This document shows positions 25,001 through 34,770 of a stretch of DNA of 64,000 bases, in pieces; the first letter of the stretch is position 1; every line of letters begins with the position of its first letter. The DNA lies in the NCBI GenBank assembly GCA_019055375.1, contig JAHQIW010002017.1, positions 496,001 through 560,000 on the forward strand, in the 5' to 3' direction. This stretch comes from Parelaphostrongylus tenuis. Taxonomy: Eukaryota; Nematoda; Chromadorea; Rhabditida; Metastrongylidae. The notes beneath the pieces were generated by a model. That model did no database searches. It was not told the DNA's origin and saw only the letters and a list, made by a program, of their open reading frames with translations. A program made the translations under genes and the position numbers.

Positions 25001-28000
25001 TTTTCCTCCAGAAATCGCATACATGTTTCATTAGCACCGATAACACGAACACCGCAAAACAAGTAGTTTGCAACCTCGCAAACATCCATCTCACCCTTTT
25101 CTCTGAAATGTGCCTTAGCAGAAATAGAAAAAAAAGTCACCTTTTTTTTAAAAATAAAAAAAGTCTTTCCTAATACAAACCTGATACTTAGCCAATACTA
25201 GACAATCTTAATAAAACCACAGTTTTTGCTTGTGAACTGCTCTGCATTAGAGTATTCTATTTTGAAGAAAATTTCGTTGACCTTATAGAGGAATACAAGT
25301 GCTGATTTAGTCTCTACTACGTAAAAAAAAAACATCGGACACTACGGAAATTTTCATAAAGGAAACCTTGGGTCAGTAGATAATAAAAGTTTACATATAT
25401 AATTTTACATCATTACAGACGTTAAGGGATTAATGGGTCAACGATTCAAATTTCCTAATGCCCACAAAGAGTGCTCAGTTTATTTGACTTGGCATCAAAT
25501 ATTATGAGGATGCATGACTTTCTTCATTCGACTCACTTCCTGAAATTCATCATTCATCGAGGTTTTAGTTCATGCGGATGCCACTGCTTGGAGATATTAA
25601 GCCTTCTTTACAAAAGTTGTTGAATGATAGCCGATCGCTTCTATCTGTAATCCAGAATAGCCGGGTAGGTGTTCTCAGACCAACATCATTAATAGTCCTC
25701 AGTCCACGTGTGTTTATGCTTGGTAGACAACTCTATTGTCAGTTCGCTTAATCTGGAAAGATGGGAGGCTTGGCAAGCCCGGAGCCGAGCCAAACAAAGG
25801 TCTTGTGCCTTTCAAACAGCATCTATACCGCTGCACTACGCGAGCTCCGTCAATAAAGACTAGATTAGTAGTTCCCAACATTTTGATCTTGATAAGTTTA
25901 AAGATTTCACAAAGCTACAAATTGTACGAGAGGTCCAACTATCAAGAAACGGACTCATCACTCTTTCGGTGAATAGTCTGAGATTCAGTTTGTGCCTCTT
26001 GCTTTCTTTTTGAAAAAAAGTGCAGATGGAAAACTGAACGAACTTCGAAATGCCAATAGCTTCATACATCGCTTCATCAAGTCGGGATGAGGCGTTCACT
26101 CTTATCGTCAGCATTCCGCTACGAACTAACTGATTGCATTCATGCATCGCTTTTGCACGTGCATCAACCAGTCGTAGTGCTGAACTTACTGTACGCAATA
26201 ATCCATAAAATCATTAACATTATAAACAGATAAGTGATAACCATCATCGATTAAATACCTTGATTTATGTGAAAATAATGCATTTGTATGAATGGTTGAC
26301 CAGTTCCTCATGCTTAGTTGTAGTTTGGTGGTCAAATGTTTAGTGTAATAGGGTAATTCCACCAACACTGTGATCTAGTATGAACAGACTACCACTTCCT
26401 TTCGGAAGAAAGGTTAAGGCAAATTAAGAGAGCAAGGTGAATTGCATTCGACTGCTTCATCATCAAATACAGTAAAAAGGTGTATTATCAGAGTATGAAG
26501 TTCATTTTTTTTTAATGAACACAAGGATCCTATTGGGCCCCAACAATAGAAGATGGGAATGCAAAAAGAGAACGTGACGTAACTAATGGGATTACAATTT
26601 ACACTGGTGCTAATCTTTCATAAGTAATCGAATATACCAAAAAAGTTGAGGAATTATTGCAACAGTGGAAGTACAGCGGTTTGTCATAGCCAAAAATTAA
26701 ATGTGTCATAGCCAAAAATTAAATGATCTACATTCATTTTTGCTCACCATCATCGAAATTCAATATTCCGCCAGTAACTAGTGCAGCAAATTCACCGACG
26801 CTGAAGCCAGCTGCGTCAGTAATACGATCAGCAATCGTTCTCATCGGAAGCCTTGAATTTCTCGATGGACGCCATCGAAGAGACAAAAACAGCCGGTTGG
26901 CAGTAGAGCGTTTGGTCAAGCCTGTGCACCAAACATGAAGCTACATGTGGAAGAAAAAAAGCAATTGTACTCCAACACACTTAGTTTTTGGTCCTTCAGT
27001 GCACAACTTGAATATATTATAACCAAGAATTTCAGACGAACGATCAAAAATATCCTTTGCTTTGGGGCAATCCACCACCTAAAATGGCCATGTGGAGCCA
27101 ATAGAACGCTGATTACTCATTAATTATAGCAAAATTATTAATTCGCTGAAGGACTGACTTTGCTACCCATTCCAACATACTGTGCACCTTGTCCTGGAAA
27201 CAAGCAAACGATTTGATCTTCCAGTGGAATATGATCAAATACAATGACATTAGAAGCTTTCTTCTTATTTCCAAATCTGTAACTACCTTCAATTAATCAG
27301 ATGTCACCAATACTAACTCTTAGCAGCCACAAATACTGGAAAAATATAAGCTGTTGAACACCATGAAAAGATGTGAATTGGCTTCCCTCTATGTTAACAG
27401 AAAACATTCAAAACGTCAAAGTATGATATGTATGCACGGAGTAAGGAACGCATAATGGACGAAGTGCATTTGATCTTGAACAGTCACTGGTTTTAGTCAA
27501 CAAACATCCTGTTGACGCACTTTTTGTATTCAGTCAATTTGTTCAATACAGATGTTATAACTCGGGATTTGTTTCCTACAATTGATATCATATAGAGAAG
27601 TTATTTGACGAGTTTATTATGCGGAAAGTTGGATGGGTTATGCATCAAAGAGACAATGGTTGACGAAGATAGAGTAAAAAGTTTTTTACTCAACATGTTA
27701 GGGAACCCTTATGGAAGTCAAAATGAAATCAAACGTTCAGTTGATCAATTTCTCGAGTGCGTGCCTTGAAAAAAAAGTTCACCGCGAGCAGCGTATACCC
27801 TTTCGGTACGACGTTCATTTTTGCCTAGCACGCGGCGCGGTCGGCCGGCTGGCGGGAGTACTTGAATGACAATGTTGTAGTTTACTGATAAAATTCAAAC
27901 TTTATCGTGACCAAGAAGTAATCAATAATATATATAAAGACTCCAATGAGGCCGTTCTTAGTTGAGACAACATCGATGCTCTTTCTTGAACAATGGAACG

Positions 28001-31000
28001 ATAAGCTTTTAGTCGAGACTAATTGTTTGACAGAAATAAAATGTGTTTGTTTATGTTGTTGTTAGCTGTTACAAATCGCATGCTGTTAATCGTAGTTCTT
28101 GTTAAAAAGATCAAATGAACAGTATCATAGCAAGATAATTTTTTGAAAAACTACCATAACTGTATCAAAGCGCGCACCTAACACAGTAGATCCCACTAAG
28201 GGCAAAGACACAAGGCCGCTAGGGCAACTGTCTTCTGCGTTACTATTTCTATTCATTGACTATTTCGCGACTGCGTTTTCAAAATTCACGATGTCGAACG
28301 TTTCGGACTGCACATGCTTTCGATTAATACACTTTTCTTCAGGCCTACTTTGCTGTACAAAGCTTTTATGCCCAATTTTTGTCACAAAATCATCGAAGAG
28401 TTATGTGTTTTCAATGTACCTTACTACTAAAAAGTCGTTTTCGATTGCTGAAACGTAATGGGTGTATGTAAAGAACATTGATCAGATACTGAAAGACACT
28501 TCAACTATTCTGGAAAACCAAGCAGAGAGCATATGACGCCATAGCTAAATAATGGAAGATTTCTTTTTTATTGAGCTCGTTTCAAGTGTTCTCTAGACAA
28601 CGCTCAAATTTCAATATGTATGGTAATTATTTTTGAGCCATGCATGTGGTCCGTTATGGATACTTATACAGTGCATTACACGTGATTCGGCCTTGCAGCC
28701 CCGTCAGTTGCACAGTACATTTCGTTTGAGCCAATCCTTTGTGGGGAGGACTCCGCACATGAAGGAACCGCACACGTAATATTTACACGCGCCGTCAAGT
28801 GAAAAAATTACCAACTAGTAGGTGTGCAGTGATTTCTTTTTTCATAAGATACAAGAATTGGATCGCCTACAACAGGTTGACGTGAAACTTAAGAACGTAC
28901 AGAAAAAAACATAGCGATTTCGTAAGTTAGACAGACACGGTAGATTTTTCAAATGAGCCAGTATATCGTGTCTTAGCCAAGACTCACGAAACGTACATCT
29001 CGATATCAATGCGCATTTCAAGTGCTCTCCAATGACACGCTGTCCAGTGGGGCCTTACATGCGAGCATAAGAGCGGTTAGGAAAGGGTTGCATGAAGGAT
29101 TGACTAAATCTATGCATCTCCATTTGTACAGCTGAGAAACCTTGGCACCCTCCCCGTAAGAGAGACTCTTGTCAGCGTATATATCTTAGCAGCCTCAGTA
29201 TCAATAACAGTTTTATCATCGGACTGAATAACATCTTCCGCAAAATGTGCATAAGAATCTATTGCGAGACATGTTTGTGCGGTAAAAGAACCGAATAAAC
29301 GGGCCAAAGATTCTCCCTGCGGATTAAATAGCCGACAAGTATGAACCACATAGAACCGTATCATTGAAAAAGTATCAAACTCGTTCAGATCGCTTATGTA
29401 CCTAATAAAAATTTGTGTGCGTGTGTGTCATTAGATCCAGATCTTAAGAAAGGAAAATGAATAAAGCCTTTTCCGATGTGTTTGTGATAACCTAGCATAA
29501 GCCACTGACGCGATAAGATGGACGACCAGTAACATGTAAACCACGATAAGCAATGTGTAATAGGCTGAGGAAAAAGTGCTGAGAAAATGCTTGTAAAACC
29601 CATTAATGTAAAGCGATGTGCAAAACTTTCGTGTCAGGCTGGACTAGAACCCGCACCTTACTCTTACCGGGAGCGCGGGCTCTATCCGTTACACTACTGA
29701 TGCCCATTTTACGCATCAATTTTTCTGCATTACAGCACATCTATCTGTCAGCCGCCATACTTCAACGGCCTCGCCCGGGTAGTCGGTCTCGACATTGAAC
29801 CTCAGTCACGCTGACGGATATTAGGTATCAAAAATCAGATGAAAATTTTTTTACTTGAACGCTTCTAGCGTAGCGGTGATGTGATGTTTTAAAATATACA
29901 CTCATTGATGTAAAGTGATGTTCGAAACTTTCACGTCAGGCGGGACTAGAAGAAGACTAGAAGGACTAGACTAGACCACGCCGTTGACGGCTGGCCGCTG
30001 AGAGCTAGATGCGCTGTAGCGAGGAAAGAGCGATGTGCAAAATGGGCGTCAGTAGTGTAACGGATAGAGCACGCGCTCCCGGAAGAGTGAGGTGCGGGTT
30101 CTAATCCCGGCTGAGGCGAAAGTTTTACACATCACTCTACATCAGTGGGTATATATTTGAAACATCATACCACTGCTAGAAGCGGTTAGCAAAAAGATTT
30201 TAATTTGCTTGTAAAGAATTTGTTTACGCACCTATTACACCGGAACAAAGACAAAACAATAGACAAAGTACTCCCCTTCAATTTCAAGAACTTCCTGCCA
30301 CTTCTCCGGCAAAAGTTCAACTACGCGAGCAAAAAATTGATTGATGCGTTCACTTGCCACTTTGCATTTGAACCCAACAGCCATTCGTGCATCATCGACA
30401 ACCTAATTTGCTCTCTTGTTAACTCCATCTTGCAATAAGTAGATAAATTATAAACCAATCAACGCGGAGTAGACGGGCTTTCAAATGAGCCCAAAAACAC
30501 AAAAAATGGCTGACAACCAAAAGAGTTACAAGCATTTTCTCAGAACTTTTTCTCTAACCTATCATAGGTCAATGGAGTAGGCGAACAAGTAAACACCTAC
30601 CTGAATTTGTTCCGCTCCTTCAAGATTTCCTTTGATGTCTTCTCCACATGTTGTTTTACAAACTGTAAGCATTATTGCTGATTGCGAAGCAAGAACTGTC
30701 TACCAGAAACTTTGCGCAAAAAAAGCGAATATTTCATCCTCGATTAAAGAGGGGGAATGTTAATAAAATTCAAACAGTATGAAAAATTACATATATATAT
30801 TTATATATATTTGTTATATATATGCTTATAGATACACATGTAAACCCATCTATGTATACATATACACATATATTTGCGTAAATGTGAAAATTATACTTGG
30901 AATACCTGTCTTTGACCTTTTGGGGACCTTCTATGATTTTCTATGACACAATTTAATAGAAGCCTTTTACGTTGAACACAGAATATTTCTGAACTGATTT

Positions 31001-31821
31001 CAGTAAAAGCCTGAGTGCACTGTAGTAATCAAGAGAAAATTACCTCTCACCTTTGGCGTGCATCTTTAGCACAATTGGAGTGTGTCTTTAGCTTGTCGTT
31101 GCGCTTTTGGTAATTTTCAGATAGTTCAGATCTGAATGTTTCTGTATGGTTCCCAGAAAAGTCTTCATAGATCGTTGTAAGAGGGGGAAGAGGATTACGT
31201 TTCAAACTTAAGTGTTGAATGTATAAAAACGGCGTTAAAGATTGCACGCGTAAAGATCAACTGCAGTCTCCGGCTTTACGTGGTACGAGTTCCAGCATAG
31301 ATCCCATTTACTTTCCTCTCGCGCATCCGTCATCCATGGTGGTGACCTGCTTCAAACATCATATCGTTCCCAGGCCCATTTTTCTTCTGTGAATGCCGAC
31401 AGTTGACGGTAGCTACAATCACTCGCTCTCTGCCTCAGTGGTCATACAAAAAAAAGACTTGCATAGTCTTGGAGTCCACTTCATCGTTCCTTTCGATTTC
31501 GTTATCTGTTCTTTCCAATAACTGACCCATCAGTGCTTCGCAACTAATGTATATTTCTTCAGATCTTGAAAATGGGATAGATATCAAAAAACCTGACCTT
31601 CGCAAAAACCCTTGAATATGGTGAGTTTATGAAGAAACTGTTTGTGATGCGACTAAAATTATTTCGCATCTATTTGTTGCAACCAGGAAAGTACGTGGAC
31701 AATTTTATACGACCAGTTTGACCTCTCCATGCTTTGGAACAGGGGAAATCCGTCGAAACTCCAGCCACCGTGAAATTAGCATTACAGGAACAAACTCGTC
31801 GTTATTCCATTGAAAAAACAG

Positions 31822-31861
<40 letters not shown>

Positions 31862-31893
31862 ATGCATAAATTCCCAAGACCGACTATGTATGT

Positions 31894-31927
<34 letters not shown>

Positions 31928-32749
31928 CATATATATATGTATATATATAGCGTGCATATATATTTGCACATACATACACATGTGCTTATATATGCATATA
32001 TACACGTATGTACACATATATATACGTGTATGTGCATATATATCATATATACATACATGACTTTCAATACGACTGGTCCTCCATTTCAGTATATCAATCT
32101 CGGCAGTTCTGGGATTGGATTCGCTTCCTCGTGTGGGTCATCCATACAATTTTGCAATTCTTCGCGTCAGAGTTCAGTTGCTGCTTGAGGATTAGCGCCC
32201 TCATTGTGAATGCCGCTGAATGTAGACTGAGTCCACTGGCTCTGGTTGTGACTAGATGACCGGGCTAGACTGTCTTCACTTAAACTGTAAAGGCTCAAAT
32301 TTTTGATGCAAGTCTCGTACCGACTCTGCACACTTCGTTTGCAAGAGAGATATGGTAGGCGATCGGTGTAAGGTCAAACCAAGGCCGCGCTTCTGGTGAA
32401 CGTTTCACTACTACTAAGGTAGCCATTTTTAATTATAATTTGATTTGAAATAGATCAAAGAAATAGATAACAGCTGCGTAAGAAAGACGTTATTTGCTTG
32501 ATCAAATCCTGGACATTCACCTAGTGCAACAAGCCACGCATTTATCAAAAGAAAAAAAAATTTTATTGAACCAACTTTGTCAGAATATGGAAGCTTGGCG
32601 AGTGGATCCAATACAACGGAGTGCACATCCGAAAATGTAGTTCCCTCATCCAATATCCCTGATTCATTAGATCTAGTTGGTTGTCGAAATGACGCTCGTT
32701 TACGTAGCCACCGACGCAAAACCACAATCGGAACTGCAGTTCGACGCAT
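22009..32749 (-). CDS. MCAT: Malonyl-CoA:ACP transacylase, mitochondrial (frameshifted copy)
   Basis: Transfers malonyl from CoA to mitochondrial ACP, the loading step of mitochondrial type II fatty acid synthesis. Nine exons read on the minus strand: 32749-32572 (start [14 protein letters not shown], an Arg-rich mitochondrial presequence), 27286-27159 ([12 protein letters not shown]), 27078-26981, 26921-26748 ([11 protein letters not shown] with the catalytic Ser), 26179-26044, 25102-24979, 23859-23704 ([12 protein letters not shown] with the catalytic His), 23405-23319 (VTSPVKWEQ) and 22119-22009 ([12 protein letters not shown], then TAA). All junction phases agree. The total is about 396 residues, as expected for the family. 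Odd: exon 26921-26748 needs a one-base shift between KFKASDEN and [10 protein letters not shown], with an in-frame TGA at 26830-26828. The junction of exons 1 and 2 (32572 to 27286) is the least certain; an intermediate exon is possible. Intron 1 is 5.3 kb of repeats. Confidence 0.9.
25735..25850 (-). mobile_element. tRNA-headed SINE-like element, family S3, copy 2
   Basis: Minus strand begins GGAGCTCGCGTAGTGCAGCG with a tRNA-like A-box and continues to CTTGCCAAGCCTCCCATC, a body segment it shares with the S2 family. Intronic in MCAT (between exons 26179-26044 and 25102-24979). Confidence 0.5.
26683..26725. repeat. Short tandem duplication
   Basis: TGTCATAGCCAAAAATTAAA occurs twice in direct tandem just downstream of MCAT exon 26921-26748, inside the intron. 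Confidence 0.85.
28625..28760 (+). mobile_element. Family R2 arm
   Basis: Contains TTTTTGAGCCATGCATGTGG, GTCCGTTATGG, ATTCGGCCTTGCAGC and GAGCCAATCCTTTGTGGGG, the ordered blocks of the R2 foldback arms. It is in MCAT intron 1. No inverted partner found nearby. Confidence 0.6.
29633..29703 (-). mobile_element. tRNA-like sequence, family C, copy 1
   Basis: Reads minus GGGCATCAGTAGTGTAACGG through a T-arm region GCGGGTTCTAGTCC to CTGAC. The acceptor ends are imperfect. The adjacent tail is GAAAGTTTTGCACATCGC, the tail shared with other families. It is paired with an inverted copy at 30046-30117. Confidence 0.55.
30046..30117 (+). mobile_element. tRNA-like sequence, family C, copy 2
   Basis: A 72-nt tRNA-like sequence: acceptor GCGTCAG with CTGAGGC, A-box-like TAGTGTAACGGATAG, anticodon arm around CGCTCCCGGAAGAGTG (loop only six bases), B-box-like GGTTCTAATCC. 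It is followed immediately by GAAAGTTTTACACATCACTC. The anticodon loop is not canonical, so a tRNA-derived element rather than a tRNA gene. Confidence 0.55.
30785..30880. repeat. AT-rich microsatellite
   Basis: Interrupted (AT)n and (ATATAC)-like runs in MCAT intron 1. Confidence 0.8.
31820..32060. repeat. (AT)n/(ACATAT)n microsatellite
   Basis: About 240 bp of near-continuous purine-pyrimidine alternation in MCAT intron 1. The overlapping open frames on both strands here (Tyr/Ile-rich) are produced by the repeat. Confidence 0.9.
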
Positions 32750-34455
32750 CTGATTGTAATGACGGTTGTTATCGAAAGATTCCTAATCCGTTACTAAAAA
32801 AACTACGCGACACTTGCAGTTTCGTTGAGAGGTAAATGGATCTAAGGATTAGTATGCTTCTCATGCTTTGCTAAAGTGACGTATATCTTCTTGTGCAGGA
32901 ATAAATCACTGCAACTACTTGCCGCTTTTCAAACACCAACGGTTACTTTCGTGAAAAAGGTAGAACTAAAAATATAACGAGAGGGTTTTTCACCAACAAA
33001 GTATGCTGAACGCTGTAGACGCCGATGACAAATACAATTGAGGCCAACAAAAATTTATTTCTGCAAGATGGTAACAATTACAACAAAATTTGGCCTAATC
33101 CGCTTTTCTTACCACGCTACTCGAGTGGCCCTGACAACTAACAGTATTCCAAAATACTAATGTAAAGTGTGGCAGATAGTAAGAATCAAGGACAACAAAG
33201 CAGCATTGGGAACCGTATTTGATACTGATTTCGAATATTATATACAAGTTGTGTTCTTGCCAAGATAATAGCGAATTTTTTCGTTAGAAACTTCAAGTAC
33301 ATATTTTATAGCAAACATGTGTTATGCACTTCTTTGCTAGGCACCAGCACCATTTTGGAGCTTTTTAGAATGTTACCCAGGTTTGGAAAACAGAGCATAT
33401 ATGATGTTCGAAAAGCTGTCTGGAGAAGGTAATGATAGTGATAACAGAAAAGCTCATTCACTCCTGTTAGCAGCTGACTACAGACCATCTGAAGGCGTGA
33501 TACTGCAGTTAATTCTCGGCAATAATTGTGACTGCAACGATCGTTGAATGCTTCACATATTCTGAAGCGTGAAAAAGCTAAATGAATGGGTTTCCAGACC
33601 GTTTCTGTGGAGAGGAAAGCGATAGATGCCATACTGCTCTATGCTTTGCCTAGACATCAAAGCTCCTTGGCGTCCATCGATCGCTGATGGATGCGTCAGT
33701 TATTAGACTTCATCAAGCGTCATTTGAAATGACTTAATGCATATCTCACCTAGTCCATGACAGCGATAGCCCAGTGATGTCATGTGCTGCTACCCTGTCA
33801 GACGAGTCTGGTATCACTTCGCCGACCCGGAAGGTACGTAAAGAATGGTGAGCCTAGGTCGCAGGATCAAATCATTCATAAGACCCCTCTAACTCTACTG
33901 CATCACATGAGCCTATATACACTAGAAACCTTCAAATTGTATACACCATATCATGACATAGGCCGTTATGAAACCTGCTATTCAGGTTGTTTACACAACA
34001 GAAAACTACCCATTTCTCGATAGAATCATGACCTGAGATGAACAGCGGGCTTACTGCAACGACAGATAACGTACAGCACTAGTGATCGGACCAAATGAAG
34101 CTCCTTGACAGTTTCCAAAGACTAACATGCAGAAGATAAGGCTGTAACAGATATCCATTGATAATGAGTAGGATTAATCCATCAAAAGTTCCTTGATATC
34201 CGCAACTCGAAAAGAGCACAGCTCCATTGTGCAACCAATGAAATTCTCCAAAAATTACAGCTTCTGAAACCAATGCTGACAGATGACGTTCAATTTTGTT
34301 GCAAGACAGCGTTCGACCAAATACTACACATAGCAGTGATTGAACAAATCCGATTACAAGCCCGACCTCACCCAGCGTGTTATCCATCAAACCTCTCGTC
34401 ATTATTTACCATTTCTTCGAAAATCTCCACTGAGGCTTTCTTTGAAAATCTCTAA
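32689..34455 (+). CDS. Unrecognised spliced gene between MCAT and ADPGK
   Basis: Plus-strand exons join in phase: up to 32831 (KIPNPLLKKLRDTCSFVER), 32899-32959 (SLQLLAAFQTPTVTFVKK), 33341-33428 (APAPFWSFLECYPGLENRAY), then 33471 onward (ADYRPSEGVILQLILG). A final exon from about 34172 to the TAA at 34453-34455 encodes EILQKLQLLKPMLTDDVQFC and RPHPACYPSNLSSLF. Donors and acceptors are canonical (GTAAAT, TGTGCAG, GCTAG, GTTAG). An in-frame ATG at 32689 would make the first exon overlap the antisense start of MCAT exon 1, so the true start may be later or trans-spliced. The link from 33471 to 34172 is unresolved because the former runs into a TGA at 33545. I do not recognise the family: it looks helical, with scattered Cys. 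Confidence 0.5.
33664..33870 (-). mobile_element. tRNA-headed SINE, family S2, partial copy
   Basis: Shares GCATATCTCACC, GACGAGTCTGGTATCACTTCG and ATGGTGAGCC blocks with the S2 copies at 7.8 and 37.5 kb (plus-strand reading). It sits between exons of the unrecognised plus-strand gene. Confidence 0.5.
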
Positions 34456-34770
34456 CAACTCTGCTGGTAATATATTCAAAAAAATTCTGCTTCCAAATTA
34501 GATAATCATAAAAATCCGCTATTATTTTTGCATGTTCCTGACATATAAACAAGTAATCATTGTTATCCACCTGTGTATACACAGCGAATCAGAGGCAAAT
34601 ATATTGAACACATATTTGATGTATAAATCAATTAAAAAAACCTTTAAGAGATAGTCTGATTGGTACATAGGAATGCATGTCAACGTTCTTTGAATACAGT
34701 ATTATTCGTCCTTAAGTATCGCATCCTAGAAGTACACCGTGAGCACATTGATTCCATCCTTGATAAGCAG

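Larger units (their letters stand above)
29556..30568 (-). mobile_element. Internally deleted mariner-type MITE, interrupted by a tRNA-bearing foldback
   Basis: The right end (about 30530-30568, reading minus AGAAAAAGTTCTGAGAAAATG) and a matching end at about 29556-29595 (AGGCTGAGGAAAAAGTGC) look like terminal inverted repeats. Between about 30200 and 30450, the minus strand encodes [10 protein letters not shown]...MMHEW, the start of a mariner-family transposase, soon interrupted. The middle (about 29600-30200) is a separate palindromic insertion carrying two tRNA-like sequences. It lies in MCAT intron 1. Confidence 0.6.

Noticed and set aside
29110..29364. 84-codon minus frame in MCAT intron 1
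   Set aside because: No family, no splice signals and no signal peptide; surrounded by repeats.
31705..32188. Several 70-120 codon Tyr/Ile/His-rich frames on both strands
   Set aside because: All derive from an AT-rich microsatellite in MCAT intron 1.
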